Positions 46,050 to 55,474 of a stretch of 64,000 nt of DNA are shown here, in pieces. Source of the stretch: Stentor roeselii (lineage: Eukaryota; Ciliophora; Heterotrichea; Heterotrichida; Stentoridae); assembly GCA_006503475.1 (NCBI GenBank), contig RSEH01000146.1:1-64000 (forward strand). Reading direction: 5' to 3'. Each line of letters opens with the position of its first letter. Positions within the stretch are counted from its first letter, which is position 1. The notes under the pieces were generated by a model that saw only the letters and a program-made list of their open reading frames with translations, ran no database searches and was not told the DNA's origin. A program made the position numbers and the translations under genes.

Positions 46050-46459
46050 ATGTCGAATATCATCGAAAACCTCTCACTTCTCAACTCAAATCTAGAAAAA
46101 GTCATCGAAAACTTCATCAAAACCTGCAATAACTGTAAAAATAAACAGTCACTGAACTAGAAGACTCTCTCAAGTCTTCAAAAGAAAACCTCGTTACTGC
46201 CCACTCCACTCTTGTCGAGCTGCAACAGTCCAAGTTCAGTCAACCAGACTCCTGGGAAAAAATCAGTCAAAACATTCAAGAAAATCTTTCAAGAGTAGAA
46301 AAAACCTGCGTAAAAGCCATTCAGATGGAAAATAGCGAAAGAGTCTCACAAGAGCATCTCCAAAAACAAAGCGAAATCTCAAAAATCACTGATTTTTTCA
46401 ATGAAAAAAAAGAGATTCTTAACCAGAACTACAAAGCCCAGTTAAAATCTTTAAAATAG
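46050..46459 (+). CDS. small coiled-coil protein with a 14-nt intron or frameshift (46050-46134, 46149-46459)
   Basis: The first part reads MSNIIENLSLLNSNLEKVI and ENFIKTCNN; the coding sense then continues in another frame as TELEDSLKSSKENLVTAHS and so on to QNYKAQLKSLK. Removing GTAAAAATAAACAG (46135-46148, 14 nt) joins them into one 131-residue frame with a continuous Leu/Glu/Lys coiled coil. Other introns here are 15 nt, so this is either an unusual 14-nt intron or a 1-nt error or deletion. No family is recognised; the composition suggests a structural or adaptor protein. Confidence 0.6.
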
Positions 46460-46487
46460 TCTTAAGTCAGTAATAAACTCATTTGAA

Positions 46488-46856
46488 ATGGAAAGTTTAT
46501 ATAAAAGGCCTCTTTCATCTGTTTGCAAATATAAGTCGATTCAAGTCGACATCCTTCAAAGTCCTCTACCACTTCCAAAGATCGAGAAAATGAAAAAAAC
46601 TGAAAGATTCACAAAACTGCTAAAAAAAATCAATGAACTTCACCACACTTTAACAGAAGGAAAAAAATTAAACCGCATTTACCTTACCCATGCTTGCACA
46701 GCTGAAAACTCATATCGCGACAACAGTGTTTTTTATGCAACTTGGAGGGGACTTGCAGATGAAAACAAGGACTACAAAGAAAAGATAAAGAAAATCGAGT
46801 TGCAAAACTACAGAATTTCTCGATTGAAAAAAATGAGACTACAGAGTAAGAACTAG
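46488..46856 (+). CDS. hypothetical basic helical protein, 122 aa
   Basis: No family recognised. Strongly basic, with helices (RFTKLLKKINELHHTLTEGK, YKEKIKKIELQNYRISRLKK) of coiled-coil type. No signal or membrane segment. It begins 28 bp after the preceding coiled-coil gene. Confidence 0.55.
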   Translation: MESLYKRPLSSVCKYKSIQVDILQSPLPLPKIEKMKKTERFTKLLKKINELHHTLTEGKKLNRIYLTHACTAENSYRDNSVFYATWRGLADENKDYKEKIKKIELQNYRISRLKKMRLQSKN

Positions 46857-46938
46857 TTTGTTTAATTAACTTCATCTTTCAATGATTACTAAAGTGTCAA
46901 TTTTAACACACTTCTAATTTGGCAAATATTTCTCATTT

Positions 46939-47352
46939 ATGTCTGACTTTTTCTTGAGAGCCCGAAGAGTGCTTTATGTAATCGGGCTTAAAGATAACCT
47001 AGAAATCAGACAAAGAGAAAAGTTGAAGAGTTCTTTTAGAGGCTTTCTTTATTTGCCCCTCCCTGTGACTCTGATCAGTATCATTATCACTACTCGCCTG
47101 AAGAATCATCGACTTTTCTTGGGACCTGGACTTGTTTCGAAAGACTTGAGAATGAGGAATATGTTTAGAGTGTATTTTCAAGCGATTTTTACGTGTTTTT
47201 GTTCAGGGGCTTATTTTTATATGAGATTTCTTAAATGTGTGGATGATGTTTATGTTGAAAAACTCACAGCGCATCAGATCACTTTGCATGAAGCTAGACT
47301 TGTGGAGGATCCTGAGTACTTTAAAAGAAATACATGTTTTAAATATGAGTAG
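46939..47352 (+). CDS. hypothetical small membrane protein, 137 aa
   Basis: Two hydrophobic segments (residues about 37-52, LYLPLPVTLISIIITT; and about 78-97, VYFQAIFTCFCSGAYFYMRF) separated by a basic loop with GPGLVSKDLRMRN. The C-terminus is hydrophilic (HQITLHEARLVEDPEYFKRN). No family recognised; the size and basic loops would suit a mitochondrial or ER membrane protein. Confidence 0.55.
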   Translation: MSDFFLRARRVLYVIGLKDNLEIRQREKLKSSFRGFLYLPLPVTLISIIITTRLKNHRLFLGPGLVSKDLRMRNMFRVYFQAIFTCFCSGAYFYMRFLKCVDDVYVEKLTAHQITLHEARLVEDPEYFKRNTCFKYE

Positions 47353-48373
47353 CAGCTGTGAAATTTTGTGTTAATAGGTCATAATTTCAGTCATTGACTT
47401 AGAATTAATGATTTAAGTAGGTTTGAGAGGTTTACTTTTGAGTGGCTTGAGTTTTTCTTGATTTAGGGTTTGTGGAGGAGTTATGAATTTTAGTAGTCTA
47501 ACTAGTGCTACTTTATTAATCAGATAATCTAAAATGATTACTACCTAGAGGTATTTTAAATTTATGTAATCAATAAGCATAAAATCATAAATTTTTCTTT
47601 ATCTGTTTTATTCCTTTGAAAAAACTATTCTTCTGAATAATCGCCCATATTTTCCAAGCAAATTATAATGATTCCATAGATTAATTAAGTTGTTCAATAT
47701 TCTATATTCTAATCCTATTCTTCCCTCTAAGCTCTTCAAAATTAATCAAAAAACCTTATTTAATATTATCTTCCTAATCTAATATCTTTCATTATTTGAC
47801 AACGCGATAAAACTACACAATACAATTTCCCCTTCACCAAAGCATGAAGAATATAATTAAATTAAATCATTTCTGATTAATATCATCTTAAATCGGATTA
47901 AAATTTCCATTACAATATAATTAATTATCATATTCAAATCCAATAAACTCCATATGAAAATAATATCTTAGAACTTTTAAGATCCCAAGATCGAAAAATA
48001 ATAAAATCTGAAATATCCTCGATCAATAAAAAAAAAACTAGCGAAAAATATTAAAATCATTTGAATGCGCCTTTAATTTTAATCAAATAAATTCAACTTC
48101 AAATAATATAAATCATTTAATCAACATGACTCTACATAATAGCTCGATGATATTCAAAGTACTTCAAAGCTTCTGCATTTAGAGATTCCTAAATAACTTA
48201 ATTAGTTCTCTGATCCCAAGACTTTCATTTAAAACAATGTCTAAATCCAAAGAATTCGATTTCATGCTGACCACTTGACTGAACCTTGCTTTTAACAGTG
48301 TCGAATGAAGAAGAAGCACACAACAGATTCAAGAATAAATAAAAAAGAATGAAATTTATTAATAGTTTTATTA
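47353..48373 (+). other. AT-rich intergenic region
   Basis: About 1 kb, extremely AT-rich between 47500 and 48150. No convincing gene, RNA or repeat. It ends in TTTTATTA directly before the next ATG. Confidence 0.6.
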
Positions 48374-49171
48374 ATGAAAAACTCACGACCTATTTCAGCT
48401 TATCAATTCCAGAAATCTAATTCTCAGGCTTCACTCATTTGGAAACCAAGACCTTCAACAGCTGTCTTTCCCACGACTTCTGCGCAAAATATGAACATCA
48501 GCATTGAAAGATCCAATGATGAGCATGCTGATCTTCCTAGAGAGTCACTAGGGTCTCGCATGTCGTATACTGTTACACGACCAAAGTCAGCCTTTCAAAA
48601 GCCAAAAGCAAGTTTTCAAGTAAACACGCGGGTCCTAAGCAAACTTTACGATTCAAACTTCGAAGTAATCAACAAATTTCCATTAAATAGACAAGAAAGA
48701 CCAAGCCTAGTTCACAAGCTCCGAACTCTCTGCAATACCAGATCACGCAAGTTACTCGAAGACTCAACCAAAGAAGAAAAAATTCCTAAACCAAATGATT
48801 CTCTCATAAACGAAATCAAAGAAATCTGGGAAAAAACGACTCCAACCTTAAGACCCTCGACAGCAATTCAAAGAAACATTCGAACAGTTTACTTTCCAGG
48901 CTTCGAGAAACAAACTGACGACCTTCCTGCGATTCCAGAGAAAAAAGACTGCGAAATCGACCTTGACCGTTTAAACATCCTCGAGCAGGACCTGAAGTTC
49001 TTTAAAAAAACCTGCGAAATTCAAGTAGTTGGAAAAGAACCTGCTTTAAACATTCCAATTTTCCCTGAATTTCCAGGAAAAGTAGTAAAAAAAGCGAAGT
49101 TAAAATTAAAACGTTCTGAAACCCAGGCAGTTTTAAAAAATAAAGAATTTAATTGTAATCTAATTAACTAA
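48374..49171 (+). CDS. basic protein with four RPxSA-type motifs, 265 aa
   Basis: No named family. The motif Arg-Pro-x-(Ser/Thr)-Ala occurs four times: SRPISAY at residue 4, PRPSTAV near 26, TRPKSAF near 68 and LRPSTAI near 161. Similar RPxSA motifs recur in basic proteins of cilia and basal bodies in protists, so a microtubule-associated role is possible (inference). The middle is basic (HKLRTLCNTRSRKLLED) and a helix (LDRLNILEQDLKFFKKTC) lies near residue 200. Its stop overlaps the stop of the convergent giant gene. Confidence 0.65.
   Translation: MKNSRPISAYQFQKSNSQASLIWKPRPSTAVFPTTSAQNMNISIERSNDEHADLPRESLGSRMSYTVTRPKSAFQKPKASFQVNTRVLSKLYDSNFEVINKFPLNRQERPSLVHKLRTLCNTRSRKLLEDSTKEEKIPKPNDSLINEIKEIWEKTTPTLRPSTAIQRNIRTVYFPGFEKQTDDLPAIPEKKDCEIDLDRLNILEQDLKFFKKTCEIQVVGKEPALNIPIFPEFPGKVVKKAKLKLKRSETQAVLKNKEFNCNLIN
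49168..49171. other. overlapping convergent stop codons (CTAA)
   Basis: The plus-strand TAA (49169-49171) and the minus-strand TAG (49170-49168) share bases within CTAA. Confidence 0.85.
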
Positions 49172-52100
49172 AACCTAAACTTTAGCCGAGTAGCCATTAA
49201 AAGAGTTTCACTTAAAATGATCTCAGCAGCCAAGCCAATAATAAATGAAATTGTCCAGTCTTTGCTTGACTTCATCAAGAAAACTCCGATAATACAGCAG
49301 ATTTGTAGAAGAATCGCGAGACTTGTAAAGAGTTTTAACTTGAATCGACTATTTGTGCCTTTAAAAGCGAGAACTAAACAAATTGACAGCGGAAGTGATA
49401 AAAACGAGCTGAGAAAACCGGAGACTATCAGGTTTAAACCAGTATAACCTAATAAAATCACTTGAATAAAAATCATGAAAATAATCACTGTCGAAAATAT
49501 CAGAAGTTTTAAAGTTCTTGAAAGGTTTAGACTTGAGCAGAAGATGCTTAAAAATAAGTGCTTTGAAAAAATAGAGATTTTTAGTTCTTGATAATCGTTT
49601 TCTGTTTGATATCTTGAAGTGGTTTCTCCAGTGCTGACTGGAACTTTTTCGTTTACTGGATGCACTTTTGCCTTTCGGTCGAAAAACCTTAGGAATGGGG
49701 TCAAGATGAAGAAGATGCTGAATAAAGAAATAAGTGTATAAAGTTCTGGTCCTAGGTTATAAAAGACTGATTCTGAATCTGAAGCGAATTTCACTCTGTA
49801 AATCCCATTTTTCTTTGCAATTAGAAACTTCTCACAATTCACAGTCTTCCAATGTCCTGACTCTTGATGATAACAACTTCCTATTTTTCTTTCCTCATCT
49901 TCAGCAGTCACTTTACAGCCAGAACCTGATAAAACAGAAACCGGTTCATTTCTGAAGAAGTCTCCTGAGTCTAGGTATAAAGTTGAATAAGCATTTAAAC
50001 TGAACATTAAGTCTTTTCCTTCTACACTTGAAACTATCTCAACTCGGACTATATCGTTTTTTTTGAACCCTGCTTCTGATAAGTCGAATTTCAAGGAAAG
50101 CTTGTTGATTTCGCCGATTTGGGAAAAAATGTCTTCTGTTATGGATAGTTCGAAGTTTTTTAATATTTTGTTGTAGGAAAGACCGTCGATTGACTGTTGA
50201 CTTAGAAGTTTTTGTAGAAGGAGTAAGGATAATTCTTGACCTTCTGGACTTTTGTCTAGTTCTGTTACTCGGCATGACAGAGTTTCTAATTCTTGGAGCA
50301 ATTTTGTTTCTAGTTGGGAACTTAGTGAAGTTGAAACTAGGAGGATGTAGGCCTTTAAGTTCTTTTTTGCTATTGATAGGTCTTGTCTCTCGTCTAGTAA
50401 ATCAAGAACTACGTCTAGAATTTCTCTGTCTGAGCAACTACCTGATTCTACTAATTCCACAAAGTCATTCCATATGATTCGAATGAGTTTTTCGTCAGCC
50501 CTATCACTCAAAATATAAATAATAGCATAAATAGTATCATATCTATTTTTCATCTCCAAATAAATATCGACCAAAGTAAATTCACTCTGCCTCAAATATC
50601 TAGTCAAACTAACAAGATTATCTCCACTGATCCAGCAATCTTTAAGCCCATCACAGACCTCAACCAAGACATAAATACTTCCAGCTGGAAAACTCAATCC
50701 AGTAATAACCGAAGAATAAGAAGTAAGCACCAAACTATATCTCTCATTTCTCTTGATCCCAATTTTATAAACAAGCGGGTAGTCAGAATTATCCAAATCC
50801 GCACATCCAGCGACAACGACACTAACCTTTTGACTTCTAGACCCAGAACTGGGAGAAACTGAGACACTACTGCATTCAGCTCCTTTATTCACACTAAAAC
50901 TCGAAGTTGCAACAGTCCAAAAACTATCCAAACTCGCTTTATATTGAAAAGTATAAGCTGTCCCTCCAGTTAACTTTCCAGGACTTATCCAAAGTGCACT
51001 ACTTGTAGATGAAAAACTCACAGAAATCCCTGAAACTTGACTCCATTGAAAAGAAATCGTTCCTGAAGTCCCACCTGAAGAAGCCGCTGCTCGAATCACC
51101 ACCTGAACTGCATTTGAAACTTTCATCTGAGGTCCGAGGATAGAAACTTTAAGAGGATTTTCAGGAATGATAGAAAATGTTAAGATTTGAGTCGCTGATC
51201 GTGATTTTGTCGCTGAAATCGTAAAGTTGACTTGAAAGGTTTCGAGACTTTCAAAGGCTGACTTGGGAATAGTTATAGAAGAAGAATCGCTTGATTGTGA
51301 GTTGTAGGTCCAGGAATAAGAAAGTGATGTTCCGTCTGGGTCGTATGAACGGCTCCCGTCGATTGTCAGGTCGTATGAAGGGGAGATTTTTTGGTCGGAT
51401 TTAGAAAGAATCAGGACCAGGTCTGAGGAAATTATGTTGATTGAGATTGAAGCGAATCCAGTAATTGACCCACATTCTAAGTCAAGAGAAATCGTGTAAG
51501 ACCCGTAAGCGAGAGTCCGATCAGGTATTTTCAAATTACTGGATCCCAAAGCAAGTCCAGAAACAGAAGGACTGATAGTCCACGAGGAAGTCAAATCTTC
51601 AGAACAACTGCATAAATCAGTATTCACTCTAGAGATCGAAATATCGGCACTTCTCTTAAAGTCCGTTCCTGAACCAGCATCTAGTGAAAAGGTCATCTTT
51701 GAACTGTCTTGAACAGTAACTTCGAAATTTACTGAATCACTCCAGCCGAGACTATTTGAAACTGTTAATTTTAGAGTAAATAATGATGGAGAGTTTGAAC
51801 TTAGGGTCACCTTTACTTGCTCGCTTGTGGAATAAGTAGTTAAATCGACTCCACTTGGAGAATCGACTACTTCCCATGAGTAGCTCAGGCTTAACTTTTG
51901 GGGACCGTGAGATAGACTTCCTGAATAGATAAAGGTTTTTGTTGTGCAGGATATTGTTACTTTTGATGGACCTGATATCGTCGCTGTTAACTCGGGGGAT
52001 ACTGAGTAGGCTACTTGTATGCTAATCGGATCTGAACTTTTTTCAGGGGATTCTAGAAGAAAGGTCTCTGTTAGCTCTAAACCGATGCTTGAAGTAATGC

Positions 52101-54366
52101 TGAAGTCGTTTCCTAAACTTATTAGGAGGGTTTTGAAGTTTTTTATGGAACAAAGGGCGTTTGTTCCCAGTATACCGTAATTAACAAAAAAAGCACTACA
52201 GTCTGCACCAGTCACCTCAACATTAATCTTATAATCAAAAATCAATGTAATATAAGCCATATTTGGGTCAAAGTACTTATAGTTCACATGACTCGCTTTA
52301 ACATAAAAATCCCCAGCAACACAAGATCCAGAATTTTCATCAGTTTGACTAGAACTCTTATAAAAATACCCAGAAACACAACTTTTACAGCCTCCAGAAA
52401 CAGTACACAAACAATGACTCCCACATTGACCACAGCTTTCATCATTATCTTTACCGTATCCATCTTCGCACTCATCACATGTGACAGAATCGCTTGATGA
52501 AGACTTATACCCAGTTGAGCATTTTGAGCAAGGAGTTCCATCATCAGCTGCTTCGAATCCATAATTGCATTCAGCACATTTGTTCCCTTCTTGGTCATCC
52601 TTCCAGCCTGTGGCGCAAATATCACATTTATAAGTTTCCGTATTATTTTTAAATCCTTGAGCACAAACACTACATTTTTCAGCTGCTCCTTCTGAACTAT
52701 CATATCCCGAACTGCAAATAGAGCACTTTCCTTCATCACTATCCTCAAAGCGATACGAGCACAATGAGCAAGGTCCATCAGAGCCATCAACAAACTGATA
52801 AGCGCAACTGGGGCAAGAATTATCTTTGAAAGCCCATCCAGTTTGGCAGACATCACATTTGGTATTCGAGTAACAAGTGCAATTATCACTGCAGCATTCG
52901 AAAGAAGAGGAATATCCTGATTCAGCCTGACAGTCTCTAATAGGAGCGAATGTTCCTTGGTCAGTGTAAGAAATACTCAGTTCTTTTGATGATTTATCAT
53001 AATTTTGAACAGTGCAGGTTATAAAGTGGTTTGAAGAGTCTTCTAAGCATTTGAAGGATTTTTCAGTAGATCCTTTTGTGATTAAAACTTTGCTGAAACT
53101 GAAACATCCTGTCCCTGAAACTGCTTCTGGCTGAGATAGATAAGTTGTGGTACTATCTGTTATATCTCCTGCTTTTAGCAATTTATAGGCGAAGATATCG
53201 CTGGAAAAACCGAGACCACTGTAAAAAGAACTAATTTCCAGCAATTCCACTGAAGATGAGCAAAAATCGCATGTGCAGTCAGTTGTTATTGTTTTAAAAT
53301 CCTTTGTAACTGTTATTAAGTTGGAGCTTAAAGAACTTTCGTGAGTCAGGACCACGTCACTTGAATCTGGACCGCTAGGGTAAAGCTTTTTTATAAAGTT
53401 CACAAAAAAGTCGAAGGTGGAGTCTACTGCGCTTCTGTAAGAGGCTTCTGATTTGTTGTAACTTTCTAAGTAATAAACAGCTGGCTTCGCCAGATCAAGG
53501 CTTGAAGTTAAATAATCAGCAAAGTTATCCGTGCATAAAGATCTCGACGTCAAGTCAAATAAATCATCTAATTTCGTTTCAGTTATTTTTAGGTTTAGTT
53601 CAAGTCCTTGGTATAAAAGATCTGATATCGCTGTGTGAAGGTCTAAGTAATTACTTGAGGATATCTTGTTACTTGAGCAGTCAAAACTACCAGAGTAGTT
53701 TTGAAGTTCTTCTAATAAGTAAGAGTAAAAACTTGTTGTAATCGCTTCATTTTTCATTGATGATACGGACTTTGGAATAGAATTACTTGATTTATAACCT
53801 TGATAAGTCGTATTTAGAGTTGAATCGTCATTCAATCGCCTCTTGAAGTTTTCAATGCAACTCATCAGGCTGACATCAAATCTTCCTGAATCACAGATGA
53901 GGTTTTTACTTAGGAATCTTAATTCAAAATCTTCAATATTTTCAGAATTTGAACTGGAAATTTCGCTTTTTCTTAGAAGTTCTTCATAGTTGACTTGAAC
54001 TATTCTTGAAATTCCTGAATTTGAAAAACATGAGACACTCAAGAATGGCGCATCATGATCAGAGCCTTTTAAAATCAATATGGAACCTGAGCTTGCATTT
54101 ATTTTTGATGATAATTTTGAACAGTCTCTGGTTTCCTCAGGGGATTTCGAGGAGACTAGGGACTTTATTAATTGAGAAATCGATTTTTCTGAGTTCTGAT
54201 ATGAAGACAGTGATGAATCTATGTAGAAGACTTGGAAGGATTTGGTTTCAGCCACTTCTTGTACCTTTTGAAAATGATTTGATGTCGAGCCTAGACAAGT
54301 TCCCAAGAAGCAGATGATCAGCAAAGCCCGGATAAAATACCCTACGTTTCCTGTTTCATGAACCAT
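49168..54366 (-). CDS. large REJ/PKD-type membrane protein with Cys-rich repeats, 1732 aa
   Basis: A signal anchor near the start (residues about 11-27, IRALLIICFLGTCLGST) precedes a long ectodomain. Residues about 495-680 hold eight or more growth-factor-receptor-like Cys repeats (CDVCQTGWAFKDNSC, CSICSSGYDSSEGAAEKCSV). Residues about 780-1130 hold PKD/REJ-like beta domains (LSYSWEVVDSPSGVDL, TIDGSRSYDPDGTSLSYSW, SGTISFQWSQVSGISVSF). A helical segment follows, then a Cys-containing stretch before the membrane (GSCYHQESGHWKTVNC). The end has about five membrane helices. This build occurs in polycystin-1/REJ-like ciliate proteins; it is probably a cell-surface protein whose ligand is unknown. 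It has no long intron and shows Ser-rich composition. A relic of its 5' part lies just upstream (54946-55041). Confidence 0.8.
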   Translation of the reverse strand: MVHETGNVGYFIRALLIICFLGTCLGSTSNHFQKVQEVAETKSFQVFYIDSSLSSYQNSEKSISQLIKSLVSSKSPEETRDCSKLSSKINASSGSILILKGSDHDAPFLSVSCFSNSGISRIVQVNYEELLRKSEISSSNSENIEDFELRFLSKNLICDSGRFDVSLMSCIENFKRRLNDDSTLNTTYQGYKSSNSIPKSVSSMKNEAITTSFYSYLLEELQNYSGSFDCSSNKISSSNYLDLHTAISDLLYQGLELNLKITETKLDDLFDLTSRSLCTDNFADYLTSSLDLAKPAVYYLESYNKSEASYRSAVDSTFDFFVNFIKKLYPSGPDSSDVVLTHESSLSSNLITVTKDFKTITTDCTCDFCSSSVELLEISSFYSGLGFSSDIFAYKLLKAGDITDSTTTYLSQPEAVSGTGCFSFSKVLITKGSTEKSFKCLEDSSNHFITCTVQNYDKSSKELSISYTDQGTFAPIRDCQAESGYSSSFECCSDNCTCYSNTKCDVCQTGWAFKDNSCPSCAYQFVDGSDGPCSLCSYRFEDSDEGKCSICSSGYDSSEGAAEKCSVCAQGFKNNTETYKCDICATGWKDDQEGNKCAECNYGFEAADDGTPCSKCSTGYKSSSSDSVTCDECEDGYGKDNDESCGQCGSHCLCTVSGGCKSCVSGYFYKSSSQTDENSGSCVAGDFYVKASHVNYKYFDPNMAYITLIFDYKINVEVTGADCSAFFVNYGILGTNALCSIKNFKTLLISLGNDFSITSSIGLELTETFLLESPEKSSDPISIQVAYSVSPELTATISGPSKVTISCTTKTFIYSGSLSHGPQKLSLSYSWEVVDSPSGVDLTTYSTSEQVKVTLSSNSPSLFTLKLTVSNSLGWSDSVNFEVTVQDSSKMTFSLDAGSGTDFKRSADISISRVNTDLCSCSEDLTSSWTISPSVSGLALGSSNLKIPDRTLAYGSYTISLDLECGSITGFASISINIISSDLVLILSKSDQKISPSYDLTIDGSRSYDPDGTSLSYSWTYNSQSSDSSSITIPKSAFESLETFQVNFTISATKSRSATQILTFSIIPENPLKVSILGPQMKVSNAVQVVIRAAASSGGTSGTISFQWSQVSGISVSFSSTSSALWISPGKLTGGTAYTFQYKASLDSFWTVATSSFSVNKGAECSSVSVSPSSGSRSQKVSVVVAGCADLDNSDYPLVYKIGIKRNERYSLVLTSYSSVITGLSFPAGSIYVLVEVCDGLKDCWISGDNLVSLTRYLRQSEFTLVDIYLEMKNRYDTIYAIIYILSDRADEKLIRIIWNDFVELVESGSCSDREILDVVLDLLDERQDLSIAKKNLKAYILLVSTSLSSQLETKLLQELETLSCRVTELDKSPEGQELSLLLLQKLLSQQSIDGLSYNKILKNFELSITEDIFSQIGEINKLSLKFDLSEAGFKKNDIVRVEIVSSVEGKDLMFSLNAYSTLYLDSGDFFRNEPVSVLSGSGCKVTAEDEERKIGSCYHQESGHWKTVNCEKFLIAKKNGIYRVKFASDSESVFYNLGPELYTLISLFSIFFILTPFLRFFDRKAKVHPVNEKVPVSTGETTSRYQTENDYQELKISIFSKHLFLSIFCSSLNLSRTLKLLIFSTVIIFMIFIQVILLGYTGLNLIVSGFLSSFLSLPLSICLVLAFKGTNSRFKLKLFTSLAILLQICCIIGVFLMKSSKDWTISFIIGLAAEIILSETLLMATRLKFRF

Positions 54367-55474
54367 TTATATATTAAATTTAAAATACCCAGCCAAAATT
54401 AGCTCCAGTTGCATGATTTGAGAATTTGATATATTTCCTAAGTAACCAAAAATTTAATTGCTTCATATATTTAAGATAGTTTCATTAATACACAATTAGA
54501 CTGCTCTGCTTGTATTTTTTATCTTCTTGTATTATATATAAATCTGTATTTATCAAGCATATAAAACTTCAAAATCTTGTAACAATAGATTTTGATAATT
54601 ATTATTTAAATTCAAGTAAAATATTTAGAATATAGCCAAGGTTCTTTGAATGAACTTAAAAGGAAGACAAGTAATACTTTTTTTGAGTTACACTAATAGT
54701 AGTAGAGACTGATTAATACCTAAGTTAAGAATAATTATGTGCATTTAATCTGTAATAAAGATTGTACCATTCTTATGAGATCATTTCAATATAATTATTA
54801 ACTTTGATGATTATAAACATTCAATTACAAAATTTACTCATATATATGTAGATCTTCTACTAAGTAAGCGTATAAATTAGCATAATCCCTTTAGTCGTAA
54901 TTAAATTACTGACTTAGGAAATAAAATTATTCGATTTTTAACTTTGATTAGTGGCACTATGACTTAAATCATTTTTAAATCGCCTCTCAGCATTTTTAAT
55001 CCAGCTAATCAAAACAACATCGAACCTGCCTGTATCTCAATCGAAGTGCTACAAAGAAATTAATTTAAAAATGTTATAAATTCAAATTTTTAACTAAAAT
55101 TGGTCTTTTCTTCAAGTTTTTTCGTCGTTAATTGAGTTATACTTTAAATCTTTTAAATTTAGAAAAATGAAATTCTTGTGAATGACATTCAAGATTAATC
55201 ACTGCTCAACATTGATTTAACCTGGTTTGCATTTATATTGATGAGATATAAGAGTAATTTTTTTGTTTATTCTCAAATTTTCGATGATTAAAAAGATTTG
55301 ATTTATTTTCGCGGTTCTGATCTGAAATCAATGACAAGTAGATATGAAGTACCTGAGACGATATTTTATACTTTTGAATCGATATCATCGTCAAATAATA
55401 CCGAAGAGTCAAATGAAAAACCAGATTTTATACAGCCCTAATTTTTCTTAGACATTTAAAGAAACCCAAACAAA
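54367..55474. other. divergent intergenic region with a gene relic
   Basis: AT-rich. It contains the relic at 54946-55041 and weaker nucleotide similarity further right. The rest should hold promoters of the two flanking divergent genes. Confidence 0.65.
54946..55041 (-). pseudogene. relic of a duplicate of the REJ/Cys-repeat gene
   Basis: Translation of the minus strand gives DTGRFDVVLISWIKNAERRF followed by KNDLSHSATNQ, interrupted by a stop just before. It aligns with DSGRFDVSLMSCIENFKRRL-NDDSTLNTTYQ of the neighbouring gene (about residues 154-186). Nucleotide similarity continues near 55107-55150 to the neighbour at about 53962-54010. It has the same orientation as the intact gene, so it is probably the remains of a tandem duplicate. 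Confidence 0.75.

Noticed and set aside
46142-46165. Alternative 16-nt intron starting at GTCACTG in the small coiled-coil gene
   Set aside because: It joins to a frame that meets a stop later and loses the coiled-coil reading; the 14-nt removal keeps it.
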